Source of the DNA: Trichosphaerium sp. ATCC 40318
Lineage: Eukaryota > Discosea > Flabellinia > Trichosidae
NCBI GenBank assembly: GCA_038496445.1
Contig: JALMLS010000361.1
Coordinates: 124,001-188,000 of the forward strand
Reading direction: 5' to 3'
DNA: 64,000 nucleotides
How positions within the stretch are numbered: position 1 is the first letter of the stretch; each line of letters starts with the position of its first letter. Below the pieces are notes generated by a model, which saw only the letters and a list, made by a program, of their open reading frames with translations, was not told the DNA's origin and did not search any database. A program made the translations under genes and the position numbers. This document shows, piece by piece, positions 35,833-48,346 of this stretch.

Positions 35833-37106
35833 ATGGCAGCTAACGCAAGTGTCAGACCAAATGGTCGTAAAAACGTACGCGCCTCAAATAACCATCAAAC
35901 TTCGCTCCGTACGTTTGTTATCGTTCTAATGATAGCTAGAAAAAATTATCACCGAAAGAGTTCTACACAGACGACTGTGTTGTATGCTCTCTCCACAATC
36001 ACGCCCCGCAAGAACTCTATACCAGTTTGCTGGATATGAGCTCCGTTGAGAGCTGGTGGCCTGATTGGGTTAATTTCTCGGTAACTAGGGTTACAGAAGA
36101 AGGTACAGGTACCCAAAGAGCCTCACTAACTGTTTACAGGCATTGGTTCCGAATTGAGCATAGAAACGCAACTTGGTGAGTGAAAAAAAAACCGCCCGTT
36201 CTCCGTTTCTATCTAACGCGTTTAAAGGTAGTGTAGACCTCGAAATAACTGAAGCGGAGGAACCAAAAGAAATTACATTCGCGTATAAAGGAGCAATGAA
36301 AGGAGAAGTAACATGGACCCTTGAAAAGGAGTCTGAAGGTATGATTACTGCGTCGCGAATTACTTTTAACGCTCCTAACAAACGTCAGAAAAACGTAAAT
36401 GATTTATACTCCTCCATCTAATCTTTGTTTCTCCGTTTCTAGATACAACGAAAGTATGCTATTGGATGGATTTATACCCTGGTTCTTTCGCTCTACGACC
36501 TATGTTGCCTTTATTTGGTATTCCATACATCAAGAGTTGCCTATCGGATATTGCAGTTCATTTAGATAAACACTTGGAGAGTAGTACACCAACAACACCA
36601 GTTGTTGACGTTATTGAAGATATTACTGTTGATGCGATATTGGAAAACAATTCTGATGATTTATCGATTGGAGTGGATGAACAGCTCACTAAGGTTGTAG
36701 AGAATGATGTAACCTTTGAAGAAGTCGAAATACAAGTACAAACATACGAAACGACACTACCCCAAACAACAGAAGAATTATCAGAAAATGATATTTTTGA
36801 TGATTCTGATAACTTGCCTTTAACAAACACAGACATTGAACAAGATGAACTTGTTCATGAGCAAAAAACACCTGTGGATCCATTTGGCGGCGTTAGACAC
36901 TCTTTAGAGCCTTCTAGTTTTATCATAAGACCGTACATGGCTTCGTTTGTTGGTGCGTTTTTTTTTGTTAAAGGTGATTCTGATTTCGATTGCTAGGTAC
37001 TTTTTTTCCACTCATGCACAGAGCGAGTTTTCGTAGTATGATGAGAAGCTTTACACGATTTACAAGGAATAGATTAGAAAGTTATAGAAAAAATCGACGT
37101 CTTTAG
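35833..37106 (+). CDS. SRPBCC/START-like lipid-binding-fold protein with acidic tail
   Basis: The N-terminal 190 residues look like an SRPBCC (polyketide-cyclase/START-like) fold: HAPQELYTSLLDMSSVESWW, then WVNFSVTRVTEE, GSELSIETQL, SVDLEITEAEEPKEITFAY and GEVTWTLEKES, then YWMDLYPGSFALRPMLPLFG and a C-terminal helix (SCLSDIAVHLDKHLE). This fold binds hydrophobic ligands; the ligand here is unknown. A Glu/Asp/Thr-rich linker follows, then a last exon with a basic end (FRSMMRSFTRFTRNRLESYR). Junction 35875-35936 (donor GTACGC, acceptor GCTAG) joins the first exon MAANASVRPNGRKN to KKLSPKEFYTDD. Five or six introns. Confidence 0.65.
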
Positions 37107-37163
37107 ATGGCGTCAACCTCGGACAGTTTTATTTTTTTTTTCTGCTTCTCGTTTTTTTTTGTT

Positions 37164-38546
<1,383 letters not shown>

Positions 38547-38629
38547 GTCACTTTGAAAATGTCGTCTTAGGTTGAGTTAAGTTAGCATTCATTGTTTGTG
38601 GCTCTGTGGCTCTAGAAGACCACACAACA
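38547..38629. promoter_or_regulatory. 83-bp divergent gap, RNF121-like / LEO1
   Basis: The shortest head-to-head gap in the window. If LEO1 starts at Met 38630, both promoters and 5' leaders must fit within or overlap neighbouring exons. Confidence 0.4.
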
Positions 38630-40701
38630 ATGAGCGACAACGAATTTGACTCGTTGTTGGGTGTGTCAGGTGAAGACAAGGAACCATCTACACCAAGCAA
38701 ACCAGCCCCGCGAAAGTTCTCTAACCTCGCAGAGTCATCATCAGATGAAGATTCCAGCGCAAACGAGGTGAAAGATCACAATTTGGAGGAAGAAAACAAA
38801 GAAGATAATAATGGTGTTGATAAACCTAAGACTGTGCATAAAAAAGAGCTTGTGGCGACTCTATTCGAGGGTGACGGCAAGTAAAAAAAATTATGGTTAA
38901 TTAACAGTGTTTTACGCATTTCGAGAGCGTACAGGCGTCAGAGCTTTTATATTTAATAGTTTAGACGCCAATTACAATTATTTAACTTATACTTTAAACA
39001 GAGCTATCTGAAGGGAGTGAAGAGGTCGAATTTGATTCTAGTTCAGACTCTGATGACAACCAAGCACAATCACGCAAACGTTTAGTTGTTAAAACTGACT
39101 CAGATAAGCCAGTAAAGAAAAAGCGTCAAACACCGCTGGACCACATGGTATCAAATGATGAAAAGTACGTAACTATTCCAGCAATCATTTATGTGCTTTG
39201 AACAAAACTTAAGTTTCTAAACCCTCTTGCAACCATCAAATGCAACTAGTACAGTGTAAATGTAGTTAACGTTATTCTATTAGCTCAGATTCATCAAGCC
39301 ATCATCGTGAGGTACCTCAAGCACCTATAGAACGCATAGAGATGACTTGTTATGAATACCCAGCACCTGACAGAGCAAATGACGTGCGTCCAATCATCGC
39401 CTTTGTGTATTTCTAACTAAACCTAGATTTACTATGTTCGTTTACCTAATATCCTAAGTATTCAACCTGAAGAATTTGAACCAGATGCATACGATGGAAC
39501 GGATATTACTGACAAGGTTAGTCCTTGTTTCTTTTTTTTTGATTTTTGTATCATGACAACATTTGCTTCAAAAGTTTCGTCTATCAAGCCACTACTATTA
39601 ATCTTCAAGTGTCGTTTTTTGTGCAAGTTTATGTGCTGTGTTGTTTCTAATGTTTGGTGATTGTCATAGAGGTCAGATAATATAATAAGATGGAGAAATA
39701 AAGTCGATCCAGAAAATTTTGGTAGAAAAACACTAGAGAGTAATGCTCGGTTTGTAAGATGGTCTGATGGTAGTATGCATCTTGTAGTGGGTGGCGAGTA
39801 CCTTAATGTACAAATACAAAAGCTATATGATCACCATCAAGCCTTTGTAGAGCAACCTGAGGTACACATTGACACCTTTCTGTTTTTTTGCTTTTTTCAA
39901 CATCGCAATTTTTTTTTTGTTCGTTGAACACTATTGTTGATGACTGTCAAGCCTTTGTTATTTTTTTCACGCGCACCTTGTTTAATGACATTGTATAGAG
40001 AAAAGACGATACTTGGCAATATCAATGCTCTCTTGATTCTAAAATGGTTTTTACGCCATCTTCTCTTGCTTCTAAGTCTCATGCTAAGCTTCGTGCAAAG
40101 CTAAGGAAAACAGTTCGAAAAAAGCGTGAAGCAATATCATTTGTTGCAACAATGGAACCAGAGAAGATGAAGGCACAACTAGAGGAAAGGGAGGCAGAAT
40201 CAAATAAGCAAAACACAAAAAGACGAGAAACTACTCGTAGACAAATGAGTACGTAACTGTTGACACGTGTCAAAACAACATCTCATTTTGCTTTTTGTTC
40301 TTTTTGTTCACGCTTTTTTTAAGAACATGATCTTGAAGCGGACCATGGTCATCATAATGATTATGGACATGGTGTAGATATTGATCGCCTTAAATATGAT
40401 TACCGCTCTGGCAGAGGATATGATCCTGATGTGCGTTGATTTCTTTTCTTTTTTTTTTCTTAGTTGAATACCTTCTTCAAATTGCAGTATTATTACCCTT
40501 TATGTCTGGTTTCTATAAGTACTCATAATTATTTAGGAAGAGTATGTAAACGAACAACGCCTGGAAAGAGCTAAAAAACGGCGTCACGAACCAAGGATAA
40601 TAGAAGAGGATGACGATGTTGACTTATTTGATGATTCCGACTCCTCGGATGATTCTGAAGGCGTTTTACGACCTTCAAAAAGGCGTAGGACGCAAATGTG
40701 A
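38630..40701 (+). CDS. LEO1: LEO1, RNA polymerase II-associated factor (Paf1 complex)
   Basis: Subunit of the Paf1 complex that travels with RNA polymerase II and supports histone modification during elongation. The acidic, Ser-rich N-terminus begins MSDNEFDSLLGVSGEDKE. The conserved LEO1 core includes FVYLPNILSIQPEEFEP, IIRWRNKVDPENFGRK, NARFVRWSDGSMHLVVGGEY and the helical Arg/Lys stretch RKTVRKKREAISFV. An acidic tail (EEDDDVDLFDDSDSSDDSE) ends PSKRRRTQM. About six introns. Start at 38630; an upstream in-frame Met at 38606 is possible but less like the family. Confidence 0.92.
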
Positions 40702-40998
40702 TAGTTAAGAGAGCTACAATAGAATTCTGTCAGAACTGGTCACGTGTTCACCCTGTAAGTGTAACAGGAGAATAAAAACAAAAAGTGTATTTTGAATCAA
40801 AGTAATTTTTCCATAAATAATTATAATATACTAACCTCAGTCTTATGTTTTTAACAAAATCCGTCTGCATAAATCCAACCTGATTTGCAACGTCGGAGTT
40901 GCTTTAGTTAATAAACTCTACATTGCGATAAGTTATGTACAATTTATGTTTATTTACAAGCGATGATTTTTTGTTTTTTTCTTTATCTTTTTTTACAG

Positions 40999-42398
40999 CT
41001 AGAAATCTACAGTAGTGCTGAACTTTGGCTGTTCGTATGTTCTCGTTGATGCCATTACGCCACATTTTTGATAATTACCTTCCCTGGATTCAAATTGGTT
41101 TGTACGTATCTAGAGAATATAAACAAACAAGCAACATACATCATAGCAACAAGAAAGAAAAAAGAAACTATTGAATACAAAGTTATACGTACTTGCATAG
41201 ATATTAAGTTCATGAATGGGAACGGATTAGGTTTCTTGTACTTCTTTTCATAACCAAGAGATACAAGCAATTGGTCAGCAACGAACTCGATGTATTGACT
41301 CATTAAGTCAGCATTCATTCCTACAAGGTTAAGTAAGAAGTGATGCTTTGCAACAAAAAAAAAAAGGTGTACCAATAAGTTTAACAGACAGCGCTTGACA
41401 AACGAATTCTTTTTCACAAACCACAGCATCGCAAATAATCTATATAAAACACGTGTTATTCACGTGACAACAATTTTTTTTGAAAATTAAGCAATATACC
41501 TCGTAGATTCTTTCTTGACTGAGTTTGTTGTTCAAGTGCTTGTACAAAAGACAAGCAAAGTCACAGTGCAAACCTTCATCACGAGATATCAATATATTTG
41601 AGAAACAAAGGCCAGGCATCAAACCACGTTTTTTAAGCCAAAATATAGCACAAAACGAACCACTGAAGAAGATACCTTCAACAGCTGCAAAGGCTACAAG
41701 TCTTTCTGCAAACGACGAACTATCCTACAGCAACAGTGAGTAAATCTTGTCAACAAGGTCCGTCTAGTAATCGTACAGATATCCACCTCATAGCCCATTG
41801 TGCCTTTTTCTTTATGCAAGGAATACCTTCAACAGCATTGAATAGTCTATCGCGCTCAGCGACATCTCTAATGTAGGTATCTATCAAAAGAGAGTATGTT
41901 TCAGCGTGAATGTTCTCCATAGCGATCTGGAAGCCGTAGAAACAGCGTACTAGAAGAATTTGTTAGACCAACAGCAAAAACTAAAAAAAAAGATGGCTAA
42001 CGCGTTACAGCTAAAAAATATCAAAATCAAGTACCTTCCGGTGATTGCACTTCCTTCATAAATCGCACAGCGAGGTTTTCGAGAACAATACCATCACTAG
42101 CAGCAAAAAAGGCAAGGACATGAGAAATAAAGAATTTCTCGTCTTTGTTTAGTTTATAGTTCCAGTCGTTTAAATCTGCGTGTAAGTCGATTTCCTCCGC
42201 GGTCCAAAAACTGGCGAGCGCCTTTTTGTACATTTGCCATATTTCTATCGCAAAGCGTTATTTTGGGTACTGATAAAGCGATTGGATGTAGTTTACGGCT
42301 TTTTGCGTACCTTTAGATTTGATAGGAAACAATACGAATCTACTTGGATTCTCTATTAGTAGTGGCTCTGAGGAAGTATTTAATAGTGCTTTGGACAT
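40999..42398 (-). CDS. Ribonucleotide reductase small subunit (R2)
   Basis: Di-iron tyrosyl-radical subunit of class I ribonucleotide reductase. Start [20 protein letters not shown]. Iron and radical residues are visible: E in [10 protein letters not shown] and H in [11 protein letters not shown] in CFYGFQIA, E in [10 protein letters not shown], and E and H in [10 protein letters not shown]. The end [16 protein letters not shown] and TTVDF match the R2 C-terminus that docks on R1. Introns lie at 42247-42311, 41951-42033, 41728-41778, 41430-41500 and 41108-41195, approximately. R1 is not in the window. Confidence 0.93.
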
Positions 42399-42746
42399 GT
42401 TTTAGAAGTATTGCGATATTCGTAACGTTTTTGTAATTTGAATAGAATTTGCCTGTCAAAACACTCCAATAAAATTGATAAAATCTAACCGTTGAGGTTA
42501 GAGGAACACCGCGCTATCTGTTCATCCAAACAACCTCCTAGTAAGGTTTCGAGGTTAAACAATTTCCTGTACGAACAGCCTTTCAGAGCAATGCTGTTCA
42601 TATTTGTGCTTGCATTGTTGATGTCTTTTTTGTTAGAACGTTATTGAAACGTTAACACTATCTGGAATTATTTACAGTGAAATAATTTTTTTACAAGACA
42701 TTTATTTCTATATTACAAGTGTACAAAGATCTTCTATTCGATCATT
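42399..42746. other. Intergenic between ALPH-type and R2 genes
   Basis: Both neighbours are on the minus strand, so this is the R2 promoter plus the 3' end of the phosphatase gene. It contains GAGGTTA-like short repeats near 42490 and 42550. No named element. Confidence 0.35.
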
Positions 42747-43880
42747 TTAATGAGTAGGTGCATACTGGCGTAGAGCATCTACTTGAAGAACTTTTCGCTC
42801 CGGAAGTACCATGGCTGTAAGTTTACCTCCATAGCAACAACTGGTATCCAAACCAGTAGCATGGTCTAACAATTGAAGACCACGTAGGCTATCATGACCA
42901 AAATACAAATGCTCCGGTCCTTTCCAAGTTTTTGCCCAAGCATCACCGATGTCTCCTTTATCCGATGGAACGTACTTTGTTACGCCATCTTCCTCGTACG
43001 TAGCCATATTTCTTATACGATACATCAAACCATAGTGTTGATCCTTAAGTGGTACGCCTTGTACTAATCCAGCGTGTACGATGATGCTATTGTACTGTTT
43101 TATCGATATTGTGTAAGGCAGGGTTCTTAGATATTCTTCTTCTTCGGCAGTGAGTTCTACAGTCCAACGTGTAGCCTCATTCATCTCAGATATGCCTATT
43201 GTAGGCTTGCCGTCTCCAGATTCAGCTTTGCTCTCTTCTACCTTTTGACGCCATGTATCAAGTTGCTAGACGACTTTGTGTTAGTCCATTTGTTGTCTTT
43301 TGTTTAAACTCTTACCATGAGTGCGTAATCTTCGTGGTTTCCTCTTACGCTGTAAACGTGAGGACTGTTCATTGCTAGGCGAACAACTTCGAGGGATTTC
43401 GGACCTTTGTTAACAAGATCACCAACTATGACAACTAAATCCTTCGCAGGATTTACTGGTTTTAAAAGCGCCACAAGCTCATCAAAGCATCCGTGTACAT
43501 CACCGACGATGTATATTTTACCATCGCAGTGTGGTAGCTCAACATGTAGGTCGCCTTTTGGCTGAATGTAAGGTCCGCGGTTAAAACAATTCCTGGCTGT
43601 GGAAGGGATGCCCTGGGTCTCTCCTGCGTTGGTACGCGTGTTTGATGGTACTAAAAGGATGTGTTACAAATAGGAGTACAAAATGTATTACGGTCTTTTT
43701 TTCTGCTCTAGCGCCTTTCCACCGCAAGGAAAAGCGTTTGGTAGTACGTACGTTGAGTTTTGTTATACTTTTCAGTAGTATCGCTTTGCGGTTCTTGTAC
43801 TATCACTCCTGCCTGATTTAGAGGTTAGTAAGTCGATATCGAAACTCTACTGTACGTACTCTCGCTAAAAATGCTCCCAT
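42747..43880 (-). CDS. ApaH-like metallophosphatase
   Basis: Calcineurin-like phosphoesterase of the ApaH-like (ALPH/Ppn2-like) group; relatives act on dinucleoside polyphosphates, polyphosphate or mRNA caps. Metal-binding motifs are intact: IYIVGDVHGCFDEL, VVIVGDLVNKGPKS, VYSVRGNHEDYAL, SIIVHAGLVQGVP and LYFGHDSLRGLQLL. Start MGAFLARAGVIVQEP. Gly2 allows possible N-myristoylation, but the sequence is not a strong site. Three or four exons (donor GTACGT at about 43859, acceptor about 43818). Substrate not determined. Confidence 0.85.
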
Positions 43881-44224
43881 TGTACTATTTGTTATTATGG
43901 TTCTATGTAAGCCTCTTGGTCTACAGTGAAAATGTAAAGTTCCGAATTAGCGTATGAAAGTCTTGACAGAACTTTTTGAGGGATTCTTTGGATTGCACGA
44001 AAACTAATTCAGACATTGTGCGCTAATTTGGATCTCTGAAATAGCGAAGAGGCCATGTAAAACTCATAACTTTTCTTGTTTAAATATTAATGCCAAGGCG
44101 TCAGGGTTATAGTGACGGTAACGTACGTAAACTGCTGACTCATCTGTCACAAGCACTTAAGTTACCTATTTTAGCCAGGGGTAGACAGTTTCTCCCTGGA
44201 AGCCTTCGTGTTACGTTTATTGTT
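43881..44224. promoter_or_regulatory. Divergent intergenic region, ApaH-like / Zn2Cys6 factor
   Basis: About 344 bp between opposite starts. An in-frame upstream Met at 44090 would lengthen the Zn2Cys6 protein by 45 residues. Confidence 0.35.
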
Positions 44225-46461
44225 ATGGAGAGACCTACTAAGCGAAAGAGAGTGTCCGAAGAACCACAACCAGTGGGACAGAAGGCTGCACCAGCTCCAT
44301 CTTGTCTGTACTGCAGGCGTAGGCACGCCAGATGCGATAAACAGTCTCCTTGCAATAATTGCGTGAAAAATGGTATCGAATGCACGTACGCTGCCCCTAA
44401 AAAGCGGGGACCGCGTAGAGGTACGATCGTATATCTTATTGCGGTGTAATTTTTACCCGCTATTCATTTAATTGCAAGGGGCACGCCAACAGCTTGAGAA
44501 GCAACTCCAAGAGTTACAAAAGGCTCTTGAAGCTCAAAAACTTGAAACAGAACTCTACAAAAAACAATACCAAAATAATCAACAACAGAATGCACTTGTA
44601 CAACGTAAAAATCCTGCACAAACCACTATAGTGTCACCACAAAAGACATCAACAGATTTGGTACGTACTTTACCCCAAATGTAGCGTTTAACGCCCCAAA
44701 ACGATTTGGCAATACAGTTAATAGCGTCATTGTTTTTGAAAGTATATAAACTCACCCTGAAGTGCAGGCAGCCGCAGCACTCGTATTCAGGTACCTCAAC
44801 AACTTTACGCAAGGTGATATGGTACCGGGCTATTCGTTTGAACTCCCAAAAATTTGCTTCGAAGACTTTTTTAACCGTAGAGGCACGTGGTAATTGCAAT
44901 TACCCAAAGAAAGCATTTTCTTTTTACAAACACGTGATTAACAGAGATACATTTAGCTACCTCAGAAAATATGTTCATTTACGCTATTCTTGCTTCTGGA
45001 GCTATGGTTGTTGGAGAGAGGGATAGGGCACAAGAGTTTTATAATATATCAAACAATTTTGTACAGAAAATGGAGCATACACCTAATTACGATGTTGCAG
45101 GTAGGCTACAAGATAACGGATTTTTATCGATTTTTTTTAAACGCAATTTGAGTGCTCACATTATTGTTTTAATAGGAGGATTACTTATGCTCTCTTACTA
45201 CCAACTTGGCGTTTTTTGTGGTAAAGAATCCACGCATAGATTCTTGACAAAAGCAGATAGCATGTGTGGATATTTGAAGGCGTTAGCACCCGGAAAATGT
45301 ACTTTTCTGAGCGGCAATGGTAGTTCACTTATTCTTGTTTGGTAGATGCTCCTAATCGTGTTACACCTATACTTGCTAAAGCTTATCAAGTGAGAGGACT
45401 AGTAGAGATGTGTCCCTTGGAAAGTTTAGATCTTGTTTGGCAGGCTAAACGCGCTGAACTTCTCCTGATGAAGAGCAATATTGTGAAGAATATGCAACTT
45501 GGCAGTTTACCTCAAAAAGATAAATCTCTCATAGTTCTAATACTTACATCACTTGTTGCCAACGAAGTTGCTGTTGGATGGCGTAGAGGTTATTTTGGTT
45601 CACAAGAAACACTTAATAGAGTATTGGTATGGTTTTAACAGATGGGAACTGTTATTGCATTTTTTATAAAATGAGTGACTAATTTTTTGTCAAAAAGGAT
45701 TGGCACAACGATTTGACGTTTCTAATGAAATCTGAAACAAATCGTAATTTAATAGTTGCGTATTATTCTCGTAGTGCCCAATTGTATTACGCACTAGGTC
45801 ATCTAGATCGCGCTCTACAGGTAGAAACAAACAAAGAAAAATTTTAACATTGTTTAAACTCACACGTGATTATTTTAGTATTGTGGCGATTGTATACAAT
45901 TTGTTGAAAACCAAATTAACACATGTGAAAAACAAACACCGTTTATGTGTATTAGCTTGTCTTGTATGCGTATAGTACGTCACTAACAAGAAAAAAAACC
46001 CAACCATTATTTTTGCGTGACTAACCTTCTTTATAGATTGCTAGTGACTTGAATGCTGTTGATTTACTGAATAGATCATGTGAATGTCTCAAGGTTTTGA
46101 ATAAGACGTGGCCTTGTGCTAATATTATCTTACAAGTGCGTTATTCTTCGAACAACTGCATTGTTAACTTAAAAATTAGAGAGGAGCTCAAGGGCAGCTT
46201 GTTGCAAGTGAATTAAGGCCAAGTGTATTAATTGCACCTAATTCAAGTCCGGATACAGTTACAAGTCCCAGCACTGATATAGAGTTTGTACAAACTAATG
46301 ATTTTGGGCTCAATTTTGTTGAAAATGAACCTTCGCTTAGTGTTCACGTGAGTGATATGTTGAGTATACCAGAGAACTCAATACCACTTCGGCAAATGTC
46401 TGAGACCTCTTGCCCATACCCGAACGGGTGTGACACACTTATGGATAGTTTCATAAACTGA
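44225..46461 (+). CDS. Fungal-type Zn2Cys6 transcription factor
   Basis: DNA-binding regulator. The binuclear zinc cluster is complete with C-x2-C-x6-C-x5-C-x2-C-x6-C spacing (CLYCRRRHARC, CNNCVKNGIEC; about 44302-44392). Next are a basic linker (KKRGPRRG), a coiled coil of about 35 residues for dimerisation (about 44480-44580), and a helical middle region (VFRYLNNFTQGDMVPGYSFE, LLMLSYYQLGVFCGKE) like other regulators of this type. The C-terminus (46190-46461) is Ser/Pro/Asp-rich, a possible activation region. Seven or so short introns. Common in fungi, also known in some amoebae. Target genes unknown. Confidence 0.85.
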
Positions 46462-46539
46462 GTAAACCAAAAAAAAAACCCAATAACCTTTGTATTATAA
46501 TATTGTACATTTGTAGAGCACCCAATAAAACAACTAAAA

Positions 46540-46935
46540 TGCGACTGAGCCGTAATATGTGGCTAAAGTCTTCGCAATATACACTAGTGACGTGTGCCTT
46601 ACCAGCCATATTGGGTCAAAGCAACAGCAATACAGTGTGCCGCTCTCATACCACATAACCGAGGTTACGTCACAAATAGGACGGAAACAATTGATGAAGA
46701 AAAAGAAATCAAAAATTGCCGGTCTAGTTATAATCTCGGAAACATTACCATCTCGGCCTTCAGCAAAATTTATTTTGAATGGACAACAACTTGTGCCGAC
46801 CCAATCACATATCACACATTGGCGTCATCCATAGTTACGCCTACCCACTGTCAAAGAGAAAATAGGACGCTGCTTGCCCATAATCGCGAAGAATTTATCG
46901 TTCAGAACCTAAGGTGTAATGCCATTAATTTGTGA
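46540..46935 (+). CDS. Doubtful small secreted protein
   Basis: ATG at 46540 opens MRLSRNMWLKSSQYTLVTCA, a weakly hydrophobic leader, and stops at about 46656. A second frame downstream (about 46690-46935) reads like a secreted protein with sequons and cysteines (SYNLGNITISAFSKIYFEWT, NCRSS, CADPI). An intron would be needed to join them and I cannot fix one. May be non-coding. Confidence 0.25.
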
Positions 46936-47400
46936 TGATGGGAGATCAACTTGATTATTTATGCTTTGGCTTGCTATCCTAGCTGATATAATTTGAGTCT
47001 TGCAGGAGCGTAAAGTTGAGTAAATAAAGCTTGTAAATAAGATCGTGGCTAAGCTAGACTGTGAAGTCTTACTCCCAACAACACCTAATAAGATGAGTCA
47101 TCATATAAGAATGAAAAAGGATATCCGTGTTTCGGAAAGCACTTTACACAGAATTGAATTATAACGCTCGCACTTGATACTCTGAGTCTCCAGCCAAAGC
47201 GGCTAGTCGCGAATATTGGGCGCCCATAACCCGACAAAAAAATCAAGTTCCAACTTCAATGATTGGAAGACTAAAGGCGGTAAGTTATGGCGTTGTTGAT
47301 GGTGGTACAGTCGTTTCACAGATCTGTGATGACACATACATAGCAGTGTCATTTTTACTTGAAAAACTGCAGACGACACATTTTCCACAAAATATAGAAC

Positions 47401-47422
47401 AAAATCCACTCAAGTGGATTAT
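47401..47422. repeat. Imperfect copy of palindrome
   Basis: Matches 20 of 22 bases of the perfect palindrome at 47594-47615, including the arms AAAATCCACTC and AGTGGATT. Confidence 0.7.
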
Positions 47423-47593
47423 TAGTATTCCCAGTTTTGGTTTAACACTATTCGAGTATGGGACAGCTAATATAGAGCACTGTTCGCTTTCGGTCGGGCC
47501 CTGCGCTGTGCTCGGGACAAGAAGCCGACCTTCGCTCACAAAATGTCATCCATTGGTGGGTATGGCAGCACAGGTTAATATGTACTAGGTACC

Positions 47594-47615
47594 AAAATCC
47601 ACTCGAGTGGATTTT
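47594..47615. repeat. Perfect 22-bp palindrome
   Basis: AAAATCCACTC followed directly by its exact reverse complement, centred on CTCGAG. No spacer, so more likely a dimer binding site or element end than a hairpin. Confidence 0.85.
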
Positions 47616-47862
47616 AGTGTTTTTCTGGTGGAAAATAGTATGTTTCGTGAAAAACTGGAAAAGCGCTAAAAGGATTGCCCGCAGTTCGTCCGCAGTTTTT
47701 GAAAACAGTATTAGAAATAACACACGGTGTTCTAGGACATGTACGCAAGTTTCGGACAAAAAAAAAGTGCTGTGCCGGGAGTTCTCTTTCGTAAATTTAC
47801 AGTGTTAAGTAATGCCGGTTTTTTCTGTCGTAGTAAAGTAAAACGAACTAAAACCAACAAAG

Positions 47863-48281
47863 ATGGCAACATATCATCAAGTGCCTCAACAAGTGTACTA
47901 TGGCTCCGATGTGGAGTTATCTCAAGCTGATATTGATGCCATTGAAATGGAACCAGTTAGCAAGGAGAGTAAGAAGGCTCTAAAGAAAGCCAAGAAGCTT
48001 GCAAAGAAGCAGGATAAAATTGACAACAAAAAGTTAACGCCATCTTGCTGCGATAAAACAAACTGCGAAGAAAGACGTCAGCGTTGTAAACGAAGTAAGG
48101 ATACTTGTTTATTCGTTTTCTGTAAACTAACGAAGTTTTTTTTAACAGAGATGAAGAAGGTTGGTAAACACGCTGTTAACTGTTGTGCATGCTGGGGATG
48201 TTTCAGCTGCATCTCATTCCTTGTTCTAACAATAACTGTAATGAGCGCTTGGGTACGCAAAAACACCTCAAAACGCTTCTA
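47863..48281 (+). CDS. Small Lys/Cys-rich membrane protein, unknown
   Basis: About 120 residues in two exons (junction about 48095-48149). The N-terminus MATYHQVPQQVYYGSDVEL is followed by a Lys-rich stretch (KKALKKAKKLAKKQDK), a Cys cluster (SCCDKTNCEERRQRC) and, after the intron, VNCCACWGCF leading into one membrane helix (CISFLVLTITVMSAW) and a basic tail. Probably tail-anchored, with Cys near the membrane as possible palmitoylation sites. No family recognised. Confidence 0.65.
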
Positions 48282-48346
48282 ACCAACGTATATAGTCCTA
48301 TTTCTCCCACCACGTTGATGAATGTGTACACCCAAAACATTTCGCT

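Larger units (their letters stand above)
46936..47862. other. Gene-poor stretch
   Basis: About 930 bp. Several overlapping open frames on both strands share no family motif and lack introns, so I call none. It contains a duplicated palindrome (47401-47422 and 47594-47615). Confidence 0.4.

Noticed and set aside
42480-42560. tRNA-like T-loop (AGGTTTCGAGGTT)
   Set aside because: No matching A box, acceptor stem or anticodon arm.
47203-47759. Overlapping open frames on both strands
   Set aside because: Frames contradict each other, share no family motif and have no splice signals that extend them.
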